Shown here piece by piece: positions 53,349 to 62,410 of a DNA stretch of 64,000 nt. This DNA is from Methylomonas sp. UP202 (GTDB lineage: Bacteria; Pseudomonadota; Gammaproteobacteria; Methylococcales; Methylomonadaceae). The position numbers were made by a program, and so were the translations under genes. The DNA lies in NCBI RefSeq assembly GCF_029910655.1, contig NZ_CP123897.1, positions 372,001 through 436,000 on the forward strand, written 5' to 3'. Under the pieces are notes generated by a model, which was given only the letters and a program-made list of their open reading frames with translations, ran no database searches and was not told the origin of the DNA. Position 1 is the first letter of the stretch. Every line of letters begins with the position of its first letter.

Positions 53349-55226
53349 GTGACGCCGGCTGAAGACGACGACAAAACTCACTTGTTTACCGCAAGCGGGG
53401 GTCAGGGAGTGCCAGTCGCCGAAGCGCTTAATTCCGATGCCACGGTATTGGCCAACGAGGCCACCGAACTCGCCAATGACAGGCCACCTCCGGCGTTTCA
53501 GCAAATCGCCCGCCCCCCGGCTATCGGCGATTTGCTGAAAGAGCGTTTCGAGCTCATTCAAAGTTTGGGCGAGGGCGGTATGGGTATGGTGTTCAAGGCC
53601 GTTGATCGACGCAAAGTTGAAGCCAGGTCGAAAAACCCCTATGTCGCGATCAAGGTATTGAATCCCGCACTGGCGCTGAACGAAATGCTGGTGGCAGGTT
53701 TACAGCGCGAATGCGAAAAGGCCCAGGAACTCTCGCATCCCAACATCATCACGGTCTACGATTTCGATAGAGACGGCGATCACGTGTTCATGTCCATGGA
53801 ATACCTGGCTGGTCGGTCTTTAAGCCAGTTGATCCGCGACGCCTCGGCGTCCGGTGGTGTTGCATTAAAGAGGGCCTGGCCGTTGATATTGAGCATGGGC
53901 GAGGCCTTGGCCTACGCGCATCGCAAGGGAATCGTGCATAGCGACTTCAAGCCGGCCAACGTGTTCGTGACCGAGAGCGGTGACGTCAAGGTGCTGGATT
54001 TCGGCATCGCTACCCGCACCAAACAAAGCGGCGATCCGGACGCAACGGTTTTCAATGCCCGGGTCGAAGGCGGGCACACGCCGCCCTACGCCAGTTTCGA
54101 GATGATGAACGGTGCCCAGGCCGATCCGCGCGACGACATCTACGCTTTTGGGTTAGTGGTTTACGAATTATTAACCGGCCGGCATCCCTACGGTCGCAAA
54201 CCGGCGTCTACCGTGTTTATCGGGCAGCAACGCGGGGAGAAGCTCGCGCCGGCGCCGGTCAAGGGCTTGAATCGCCGCCAATGGCAATTGTTGAAATCGA
54301 CCATCGAAATACTGCAGGAGCGTCGGCCCAAGGCGCTGGAAGAGTGGCTGGAACAATTCGATCCGGAAGCAGGTTGGTCACCGCAATTGGTCGGTGGCAG
54401 CGTCGCGATCGCTTTGGTTTTGGCGGGCGGACTCGCCAATTGGTGGTTGACCCGGCAGTCGCCGGAACCGTTGCCCGCCTCCGACGCCCAACGTTGGCAG
54501 ATCGCCGCTCCGCCTCAGGTTGCGGCGCCGCCTTCGGCCGATGCCGGCGCCGATCGGCAAGCGACCGTCGGCGACAGCGTCAAACTTGACGCTAGTGCTT
54601 CCAGATCCGGCGACGGGCAGCCGCTGACTTATACCTGGAAACTGGCGCAAATGCCGGATGGCAGTGCCGTTTCTTTGCAAAATGCGGATACAGCGCATCC
54701 CGAGTTGACTCCCGACAAAGCCGGCGATTACCGCGTGGAGTTGACGGTCATGGACGGCCATACCCGTTCAGCCGTCGATGTTGTCGAAGTCAGAGCGGAG
54801 GCGGTTAAGGCCGCAGAACCGAAGCATCAGGCGGCTAGTGCCGACGGCGTTCTCAGTTTGGCATCCAGTAAACCGCAGTATCGGATCGGAGAGGAGCTGA
54901 AGCTGACGCTCTATACGGCCAAGTCCGGCTATCTGCGCGTGGCTTACATCGGTGCGACCGGCGAAATCAGCGAGCTGTTGCCCAACCAATACCAGAATGG
55001 CAAAGTCAAGGCGGACACCGAATACCGAATTCCGCCGCGGCCCGACAAATTCAAGCTGGAAATCACCGGCCCGGTCGGTACCGACAACATCGTCGCCGTT
55101 TTCAGCGAACAACCCTTGCCAAATGTCGAAAGCATCGCCAATGCCGATGGTTCGTTGGCCGAGGCCCTGCGAGCGCCGACTATTTCCGTGGTCAACATAA
55201 GGTATCAGGTGACAAACCGGAAATAA
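53349..55226 (+). CDS. ppkA: PpkA-like Ser/Thr kinase with PKD and DUF4384 domains
   Basis: This 625-residue protein starts with GTG. Residues 6-10 are DDDKT, the motif also found in TssL. The kinase domain (~67-335) has LGEGGMGMVF, VAIKVL (Lys102), HSDFKPAN (Asp199; Ser replaces the usual Arg, so it is a non-RD kinase) and LDFGIA (Asp217). A membrane helix (~347-366) is followed by a periplasmic PKD-like domain (~397-485, DASASRSGDGQPLTYTW) and a DUF4384-type domain (~505-600, LKLTLYTAKSGYLRVAYIG). It would phosphorylate T6SS parts in response to an envelope signal, with TagH as reader and PppA as eraser. The symbol is given by context. Confidence 0.85.
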   Translation: MTPAEDDDKTHLFTASGGQGVPVAEALNSDATVLANEATELANDRPPPAFQQIARPPAIGDLLKERFELIQSLGEGGMGMVFKAVDRRKVEARSKNPYVAIKVLNPALALNEMLVAGLQRECEKAQELSHPNIITVYDFDRDGDHVFMSMEYLAGRSLSQLIRDASASGGVALKRAWPLILSMGEALAYAHRKGIVHSDFKPANVFVTESGDVKVLDFGIATRTKQSGDPDATVFNARVEGGHTPPYASFEMMNGAQADPRDDIYAFGLVVYELLTGRHPYGRKPASTVFIGQQRGEKLAPAPVKGLNRRQWQLLKSTIEILQERRPKALEEWLEQFDPEAGWSPQLVGGSVAIALVLAGGLANWWLTRQSPEPLPASDAQRWQIAAPPQVAAPPSADAGADRQATVGDSVKLDASASRSGDGQPLTYTWKLAQMPDGSAVSLQNADTAHPELTPDKAGDYRVELTVMDGHTRSAVDVVEVRAEAVKAAEPKHQAASADGVLSLASSKPQYRIGEELKLTLYTAKSGYLRVAYIGATGEISELLPNQYQNGKVKADTEYRIPPRPDKFKLEITGPVGTDNIVAVFSEQPLPNVESIANADGSLAEALRAPTISVVNIRYQVTNRK

Positions 55227-55273
55227 TCCTTGAGAATGCTCGGCAACATCCAATCGATTTTGCCGACCAGCCT

Positions 55274-58200
55274 ATGCCTACGCTTAAGCTCACCTGGTAT
55301 CCCGTAGCCGTCTATGCCACCGCGGCCGCATTGGTTCCCAGCATCGGTCAGGCCGTTAATTCCTCCGTCATCGTCGACGGAACCTTACAAACCAGCAATA
55401 ACAACCCTAGTTCTCCGACGCCGCAAACTCTTAGTCCGAACGGCAGCGGCAAGATTGCAATAGACGGTGCCGATAACGGCCGCATTGTCGGCACCAATCT
55501 TTTATTCAGTTTTTCCGAGTTCAATCTGAACGCGAATCACACCGCCGAATTTGCGTGTACTGCTTGCGCGGCCGTGAGCGACGTCATCAGTCGGGTGACC
55601 GGGTTAAGTTCGACGACGATAGACGGCACGCTGACTTCGACCATTGCAAACGCCAATTTTTGGTTTTTCAATCCTAACGGTATCGTGATCGGCTCGGGAG
55701 CGGTGATCGATGTGCCTGCCGAATTCCATATCGGCGCTACTGGGGTTTTGGGGTTTCAAGGCGACGGTTACTCTACTTCCACCAATAATACGGATGCCGG
55801 TCTCTTGATTGTACCGCCTGATACGTTTGGCTTTACCGGCGCAAATTCCGTAACAATTGAAGGTGCTAGCCTCAAGGCCAACGGTAACCTGGAAATTTTC
55901 GGTTCAACGCTGGTGGTGAGTTCGCCGGTTGCTACGCCTGTTACCACGCTGCAAAGTCATACCCCGAACGGGAATCTGGATATCGAGTTGCGAACCAGCG
56001 CCATGCAGGTGACGACATCGGGTACCACAACCTTGCAAACCAGCGGCGGCGCTCTGCTATTGGAGTCCACCTCGGATGGCGGTAATACCGCGAATATTAG
56101 CAATATCGGTACCTTTGCCGGCAGCCTGACATCTTCGAGCGGGACAATCACCAACGCCGGATCCTCCAGTACGATTACCGGCGACGCGACAGCGGGCACC
56201 AGCTTGACCAACGACGGTACCATCGGCGGCAACGCCAGTGCCGGCACGGTGCTGACCAACAGCGGCACCATCAACGGCAACGCGACCGGCGGTACCTCGG
56301 TCGTTGGCGTCGCGGGCCTGAGCGCCGACGTCAACGGCAAGATTTACACCGTGGTGAACCAAAACGGCGCGACATTGGGCAATGCCGTCGGCGATACCGT
56401 CAGCAGCCAGAACGGCACGGATATTCAAAACCTCGGCGTGACCGGCGGTGCGGTGACAGCGGCGCGCTATCTGGACAACAGCGGCACGATCGGCGGCTTG
56501 GCCCGCGCCAATAACGGCGGCAGTCTCAGCGGCGTGACCAGCTTGACCAACGCCGTGGGCGGCAGTATCAACGGCGGCGCCCAAAGCCAAAACGCCACCG
56601 ATCTGAACAACCAGGGATCGATCACCGGCACAGTCACCGCGTCGCGCAACTTGAGCAACAGCGGTACGATCACCGGCGACGCGACCGCCACCACCGGAAC
56701 GCTGAGCAATGCGGCAAGCCAAACCATCACCGGCAACGCCAGCGCCGGCACTAGCTTGACCAACGACGGTACGATCAACGGTAGCGCCACGGCCGGCACC
56801 GATTTGAGTAACACCGGCGGTATCAGCGGCGACGCGACGGCAACCGCCGGCACCTTGACCAATGCGGCCAACAAAACCATCGGCGGCAGCGCCAGTGCCG
56901 GCACGGTGCTGACCAATAGCGGCACCATCAACGGCAACGCGACCGGCGGCACCTCGGTCGTTGGCGTCGCGGGCCTGAGCGCCGACGTCAACGGCAAGAT
57001 TTACACCGTGGTGAACCAAAACGGCGCGACATTGGGCAATGCCGTCGGCGATACCGTCAGCAGCCAGAACGGCACGGATATTCAAAACCTCGGCGTGACC
57101 GGCGGTGCGGTGACAGCGGCGCGCTATCTGGACAACAGCGGCACGATCGGCGGCTTGGCCCGCGCCAATAACGGCGGCAGTCTCAGCGGCGTGACCAGCT
57201 TGACCAACGCCGTGGGCGGCAGTATCAACGGCGGCGCCCAAAGCCAAAACGCCACCGATCTGAACAACCAGGGATCGATCACCGGCACAGTCACCGCGTC
57301 GCGCAACTTGAGCAACAGCGGTACGATCACCGGCGACGCGACCGCCACCACCGGAACGCTGAGCAATGCGGCAAGCCAAACCATCACCGGCAACGCCAGC
57401 GCCGGCACTAGCTTGACCAACGACGGTACGATCAACGGTAGCGCCACGGCCGGCACCGATTTGAGTAACACCGGCGGTATCAGCGGCGACGCGACGGCAA
57501 CCGCCGGCACCTTGACCAATGCGGCCAACAAAACCATCGGCGGCAGCGCCAGTGCCGGCACGGTGCTGACCAATAGCGGCACCATCAACGGCAACGCGAC
57601 CGGCGGCACCTCGGTCGTTGGCGTCGCGGGCCTGAGCGCCGACGTCAACGGCAAGATTTACACCGTGGTGAACCAAAACGGCGCGACATTGGGCAATGCC
57701 GTCGGCGATACCGTCAGCAGCCAGAACGGCACGGATATTCAAAACCTCGGCGTGACCGGCGGTGCGGTGACAGCGGCGCGCTATCTGGACAACAGCGGCA
57801 CGATCGGCGGCTTGGCCCGCGCCAATAACGGCGGCAGTCTCAGCGGCGTGACCAGCTTGACCAACGCCGTGGGCGGCAGTATCAACGGCGGCGCCCAAAG
57901 CCAAAACGCCACCGATCTGAACAACCAGGGATCGATCACCGGCACAGTCACCGCGTCGCGCAACTTGAGCAACAGCGGTACGATCACCGGCGACGCGACC
58001 GCCACCACCGGAACGCTGAGCAATGCGGCAAGCCAAACCATCACCGGCAACGCCAGCGCCGGCACTAGCTTGACCAACGACGGTACGATCAACGGTAGCG
58101 CCACGGCCGGCACCGATTTGAGTAACACCGGCGGTATCAGCGGCGACGCGACGGCAACCGCCGGCACCTTGACCAATGCGGCCAACAAAACCATCGGCGG

Positions 58201-61200
58201 CAGCGCCAGTGCCGGCACGGTGCTGACCAATAGCGGCACCATCAACGGCAACGCGACCGGCGGTACCTCGGTCGTTGGCGTCGCGGGCCTGAGCGCCGAC
58301 GTCAACGGCAAGATTTACACCGTGGTGAACCAAAACGGCGCGACATTGGGCAATGCCGTCGGCGATACCGTCAGCAGCCAGAACGGCACGGATATTCAAA
58401 ACCTCGGCGTGACCGGCGGCGCGGTGACAGCGGCGCGCTATCTGGACAACAGCGGCACGATCGGCGGCCTGGCCCGCGCCAATAACGGCGGCAGTCTCAG
58501 CGGCGTGACCAGCCTGACCAACGCCGTGGGCGGCAGTATCAACGGCGGCGCCCAAAGCCAAAACGCCACCGATCTGAACAACCAGGGATCGATCACCGGT
58601 ACAGTCACCGCGTCGCGCAACTTGAGCAACAGCGGTACGATCACCGGCGACGCCACCGCCACCACCGGAACGCTGAGCAATGCGGCAAGCCAAACCATCA
58701 CCGGCAACGCCAGCGCCGGCACGGTGCTGACCAACGACGGCACGATCGGTGGTAGTGCCACGGCCGGCACCGACCTGACCAATAGTGCGACCGGTACGAT
58801 CAACGGCAGCGCCGTGGCGACAACCGGCAACTTGCTAAACCAAGGTTTGATCGCGCTGACTGGGTCCACCAATCAAAGCGTGACGGCGGGTGGTACGCTG
58901 ACCCTGGACGGCGACGGCAGCAGCACCGGCGTGGTCACCGTCAACAAAACCACCGGCACGGTCAGCGTCTCGTCCGTCGGCGCGCTGAACCTGGGCACCA
59001 CCAACGTCGGCGCGATCCGCAAGACCGTCGGCAGCGGCAATCTGAGCGTGACCAGCGGCACGACCCTGAATATGACCGCCGGTTCGGTGATCGAAGACAG
59101 CAGTGGTGGGGCGGGGAATCTGACGGTAACGGTTGGCAGCGGCAACCTAGTGCTGAGCGGGGGTAGCGTCGTGACCAAAACGGGTAGCGGCGCGCTGAGC
59201 GTGGACGTGCAAAATGGCGACCTACAAACCAGCGGGGTCGGCAGCGGAATCAGCGCCGATCAAAACGGCGCCAGCGACAGCATCCACGCCAGTGGCGCAA
59301 TCCAAATTGGGAACGGCACCAACCTGCAAGCCGACAGCGTGACGGCCGGCACGACCTTAAGCAATGCAGGCACGCTTACCGGTTCCGCCACGGCCGGCAC
59401 CGACTTGACCAACACCGGCGACATTACCGGTTCCGCCACGGCCACCGCCGGTGGTTTGAGCAACGCGGTGGGCAGCAGCATCGGCGGCAACGCCAACGGC
59501 GGCACCAATTTGACCAACGACGGTACGATCGGCGGCAGCGCCACGGCCGGTACTGATTTGACTAACAACGGCGACATCGGCGGCGATGCTACCGCGACGG
59601 CGGGGGCGTTGACCCACGCAAGCGGCAAGACCATTGGCGGCAACGCAAACGCCGGCACGGTGCTGACCAACGACGGGACGATCGGCAGTTCCGCGACGGC
59701 CGGTACCGACCTGACCAACACCGGCGGCATTACCGGCAATGCCACGGCCACCGCCGGTGGTTTGAGCAACGCGTTGGGCAGCAGCATCGGCGGCAACGCC
59801 AGCGCGGGCACCGGTTTGACCAACGACGGCATGATCGGCGGCAGCGCCACGGCGGGTAGCGATCTAACCAATAACGGAGGCATTGGCGGCAGTGCCGTCG
59901 CAAACGTCGGCAACTTAATCAATGGCTTGACTAGCGAGATAGGCGGCGACGCGAGTGCCGGAGCGGTATTGGACAATAGCGGCACGATCACCGGGAAAGC
60001 GACCGCGAATACCGGCGGTAGCCTGAATGGTGCCGTCGCGCTGACGAATAACGCGGCAGGCCGAATCGAGGGCGGCGCGGAAACTCGGAACGGCGGTCAT
60101 CTCGACAATTTGGGAACTATCGTTGGCAGCGTGGCGGCTGGCGGAAATTTGACTAACGACGGTGTCATTAGCGGCGACGTCAATGCAATCGGCAGCGTGG
60201 TTAATGTCGCCAGTCGCGCCATTTCCGGCAACGTCGAAACTGGAACGAGTTTGATCAACGAAACCGGTGCCAGTATTTCGGGGTCGGCCAACGCCGGAAG
60301 CGACTTGACCAACGATGGGACGATAGGCGGTAACGCCAGCGCGGCGACCGGTACGTTGGCCAACGCCGGCAGCGTCGGCGGAAATGCGACGGCTACGTCA
60401 GGCGCACTGACCAATGCCGCGGCCGGTTCAATCAACGGTAACGCCAGCGCCGGGACGACGCTGGTTAACGCTGGCGACGTCGCTGGCTCCGCCACGGCGG
60501 GTACCGATCTAGTCAACACCGGCACGGTCGGTGCCGCCGCCATAGCCGGTGCGGGAGCGTTAACCAACAGCGGTAGCGTCGGCGCGTTCGCTAACGCCGC
60601 GAGTTCGCTAAGCAATACCGGAAGCATTTCCGGCAACGCCGATGCCGCTGACATCGATAATGCCGGCCAAATTGGCGGCGATGCGAGCGCCGGTAACGAC
60701 CTGATCAATTCCGGCGCGATCTCAGGTAGCGCCAGGGCCGACCGCGATGTCGACAACCGGACCGGCGGCGTGGTCGGAAGCGGTATTCATGCCGGCCGGG
60801 ATGCATTTAACAACGGCACTGTCCAGGCCGGGGGTATCTCCGCCGACCAGGATATTACCAGCCTAGCCGACGGCGATATTACCGGTGCCGCGGCTGCCGG
60901 ACGGGATTTGAGCAACGCCGGCCGAATTCGTGGCGGCGCTCAGGCCGGCGGAGCCTTGAATAACGCCGGACGGCTGGACGGGGACGCGGTGGCCGGTGGC
61001 AAAATCACGAATACCGGTACGATCAACGGTCGTGCGGACGCGGCCGGTTCCAGCAGTCAAGCGTTGTTAATCTCGCTCGAAGCCGACGGAAACCGCATCG
61101 GCTTGCTGAATACCGGTACGATCGACGACGGCGCGGAAAGCCTAAACGCTACCGATATCGACAATCGCGGCCGTATCGGCGGCGATGTCGCCGCCGCCGG

Positions 61201-62407
61201 CAATCTGACCAATGACGGCACCATTGGCGGCGACGCGGTGGCGCGAGGCGGTTATCTGCTGAACAATCGCGGCATCGTCGCGGGCGCCGACGTTGAAATC
61301 GACGGCGATGCCGAGGCTGCCAGTTATTTGGTCAATGCCGGCCGCATCGGCGGTCAGGCCTGGGCCAAGGCAGGCGATTTGACCAATGCCGAAGGCGGGC
61401 GGATCGGCGGCTTGGCCTTAGTCGGAGACGGGGCGCCGGCGGCGGGCGACACGGCCCATGCCGCGTTGACGATGGCGGCGCCGCCGGCCGACGCCGCCTA
61501 CAATATCGTCAATGCCGGCAGGATCGACGGCGATACCAGCGCGCCGGGCAATATCGTCAATAGCGGCACGATAGGCGGGCGGACGACGGCCGGCGGCAAC
61601 GTCGAAAATACCGGCACATTGGACGGCCGAGTTCGCGCCGGAGGCAGCGTCACCAACTCCGGTAACATCGACGGCGATATCATCGCCGGCGGCGATATCG
61701 ACATTGGGGGCCGCGTGAATGCGGCCTTGCTGCAAGCTGGGAACAACATCCTGGTTTCCGGCAGTTTGACCGGTAGGGCCGACAGCGGCCTGACCCTACA
61801 GGCGGTGCAACTGATTTTGGCCGGCGCGCGGATTTACAGTCCGGCCGCAATGAACATCGGCACGCCATTGCAAATCACCCAAGTGATTTTTTCAGGCGGA
61901 GGTACGACGGTTTGGGTGCATGGCGATTTGGGCGTTAAAAACGAGGTTTACTATCGGCTGCCGGAAGGCGGCGATTACGGCAATATTCTGGGTAGCGAGA
62001 CCGGAAAACTTTGGGTGCAGGCCGACAATTTGAAAGCGATCAAAGCTAATCCGCAATACCAGGGCTATTTGGCACCGGCCGGTAGCAGCCGCTCCGATTG
62101 GACGCCGGCCGCCGGGTTGAACCTATTCGTCAACGGTTTCCAAAGTGGACAGCCCGGTAATTTGGTCAATGTCGATGTCTCCATCGTCGCCAAACCGGTG
62201 GATTTGCCGGATGTTCCCAACGATCCCTGCGGTAACGGCAGTTCGCTGGAGTTTAAGCAAAGCAACGGCGTTGTCTTGGCCTACGAGCAAATTCTGCCGT
62301 TTTCGGTATTCGGCGATGCGCCGCTCTCGCTGAGTTTGGCGGCGGCAGATCGCTTAAGCGTGACTTTCGACGCCCCTTCGACCGGCCGTTCTTGCGGTAA
62401 GGCATAA
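55274..62407 (+). CDS. TpsA two-partner secretion exoprotein, filamentous haemagglutinin type
   Basis: The 2377-residue protein has a signal peptide (cleavage after IGQA, residue 27) and a TPS secretion domain (~28-250) with ISRVTGLSSTTIDGTL, NANFWFFNPNGIVIGSGA and the FHIGAT stretch. Cys95 and Cys98 form a CTAC motif there. The bulk is a beta-helix of short LTNxGTIxGxATAGT-like coils (about 15-18 residues), four large near-identical blocks (219 residues), and Gly/Ala/Asp-rich coils. Near the end two more Cys occur (2319 and 2374), the only others in the protein. It is likely an adhesin or other large exoprotein exported by the TpsB that follows three bases after its stop. No toxin domain is apparent. 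Confidence 0.92.
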   Translation: MPTLKLTWYPVAVYATAAALVPSIGQAVNSSVIVDGTLQTSNNNPSSPTPQTLSPNGSGKIAIDGADNGRIVGTNLLFSFSEFNLNANHTAEFACTACAAVSDVISRVTGLSSTTIDGTLTSTIANANFWFFNPNGIVIGSGAVIDVPAEFHIGATGVLGFQGDGYSTSTNNTDAGLLIVPPDTFGFTGANSVTIEGASLKANGNLEIFGSTLVVSSPVATPVTTLQSHTPNGNLDIELRTSAMQVTTSGTTTLQTSGGALLLESTSDGGNTANISNIGTFAGSLTSSSGTITNAGSSSTITGDATAGTSLTNDGTIGGNASAGTVLTNSGTINGNATGGTSVVGVAGLSADVNGKIYTVVNQNGATLGNAVGDTVSSQNGTDIQNLGVTGGAVTAARYLDNSGTIGGLARANNGGSLSGVTSLTNAVGGSINGGAQSQNATDLNNQGSITGTVTASRNLSNSGTITGDATATTGTLSNAASQTITGNASAGTSLTNDGTINGSATAGTDLSNTGGISGDATATAGTLTNAANKTIGGSASAGTVLTNSGTINGNATGGTSVVGVAGLSADVNGKIYTVVNQNGATLGNAVGDTVSSQNGTDIQNLGVTGGAVTAARYLDNSGTIGGLARANNGGSLSGVTSLTNAVGGSINGGAQSQNATDLNNQGSITGTVTASRNLSNSGTITGDATATTGTLSNAASQTITGNASAGTSLTNDGTINGSATAGTDLSNTGGISGDATATAGTLTNAANKTIGGSASAGTVLTNSGTINGNATGGTSVVGVAGLSADVNGKIYTVVNQNGATLGNAVGDTVSSQNGTDIQNLGVTGGAVTAARYLDNSGTIGGLARANNGGSLSGVTSLTNAVGGSINGGAQSQNATDLNNQGSITGTVTASRNLSNSGTITGDATATTGTLSNAASQTITGNASAGTSLTNDGTINGSATAGTDLSNTGGISGDATATAGTLTNAANKTIGGSASAGTVLTNSGTINGNATGGTSVVGVAGLSADVNGKIYTVVNQNGATLGNAVGDTVSSQNGTDIQNLGVTGGAVTAARYLDNSGTIGGLARANNGGSLSGVTSLTNAVGGSINGGAQSQNATDLNNQGSITGTVTASRNLSNSGTITGDATATTGTLSNAASQTITGNASAGTVLTNDGTIGGSATAGTDLTNSATGTINGSAVATTGNLLNQGLIALTGSTNQSVTAGGTLTLDGDGSSTGVVTVNKTTGTVSVSSVGALNLGTTNVGAIRKTVGSGNLSVTSGTTLNMTAGSVIEDSSGGAGNLTVTVGSGNLVLSGGSVVTKTGSGALSVDVQNGDLQTSGVGSGISADQNGASDSIHASGAIQIGNGTNLQADSVTAGTTLSNAGTLTGSATAGTDLTNTGDITGSATATAGGLSNAVGSSIGGNANGGTNLTNDGTIGGSATAGTDLTNNGDIGGDATATAGALTHASGKTIGGNANAGTVLTNDGTIGSSATAGTDLTNTGGITGNATATAGGLSNALGSSIGGNASAGTGLTNDGMIGGSATAGSDLTNNGGIGGSAVANVGNLINGLTSEIGGDASAGAVLDNSGTITGKATANTGGSLNGAVALTNNAAGRIEGGAETRNGGHLDNLGTIVGSVAAGGNLTNDGVISGDVNAIGSVVNVASRAISGNVETGTSLINETGASISGSANAGSDLTNDGTIGGNASAATGTLANAGSVGGNATATSGALTNAAAGSINGNASAGTTLVNAGDVAGSATAGTDLVNTGTVGAAAIAGAGALTNSGSVGAFANAASSLSNTGSISGNADAADIDNAGQIGGDASAGNDLINSGAISGSARADRDVDNRTGGVVGSGIHAGRDAFNNGTVQAGGISADQDITSLADGDITGAAAAGRDLSNAGRIRGGAQAGGALNNAGRLDGDAVAGGKITNTGTINGRADAAGSSSQALLISLEADGNRIGLLNTGTIDDGAESLNATDIDNRGRIGGDVAAAGNLTNDGTIGGDAVARGGYLLNNRGIVAGADVEIDGDAEAASYLVNAGRIGGQAWAKAGDLTNAEGGRIGGLALVGDGAPAAGDTAHAALTMAAPPADAAYNIVNAGRIDGDTSAPGNIVNSGTIGGRTTAGGNVENTGTLDGRVRAGGSVTNSGNIDGDIIAGGDIDIGGRVNAALLQAGNNILVSGSLTGRADSGLTLQAVQLILAGARIYSPAAMNIGTPLQITQVIFSGGGTTVWVHGDLGVKNEVYYRLPEGGDYGNILGSETGKLWVQADNLKAIKANPQYQGYLAPAGSSRSDWTPAAGLNLFVNGFQSGQPGNLVNVDVSIVAKPVDLPDVPNDPCGNGSSLEFKQSNGVVLAYEQILPFSVFGDAPLSLSLAAADRLSVTFDAPSTGRSCGKA
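56234..58715 (+). repeat. 657-bp in-frame tandem repeat, about 3.8 copies
   Basis: Copies start at 56234, 56891, 57548 and 58205, exactly 657 bp (219 codons) apart. They differ at only a handful of positions, mostly in copies 1 and 4. Copy 4 is cut short near 58715, where GTSLTND changes to GTVLTND. The near identity at synonymous sites implies recent amplification or homogenisation. Copy number should be treated with care. Confidence 0.95.
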
Positions 62408-62410
62408 GCG

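Noticed and set aside
56057..58693. Very long open frame (878 codons) on the reverse strand inside tpsA
   Set aside because: It is the antisense of the repetitive GC-rich tpsA coding sequence; the composition is low-complexity Ala/Gly/Arg, it repeats with the 657-bp period, and it has no recognisable domain or ribosome site.
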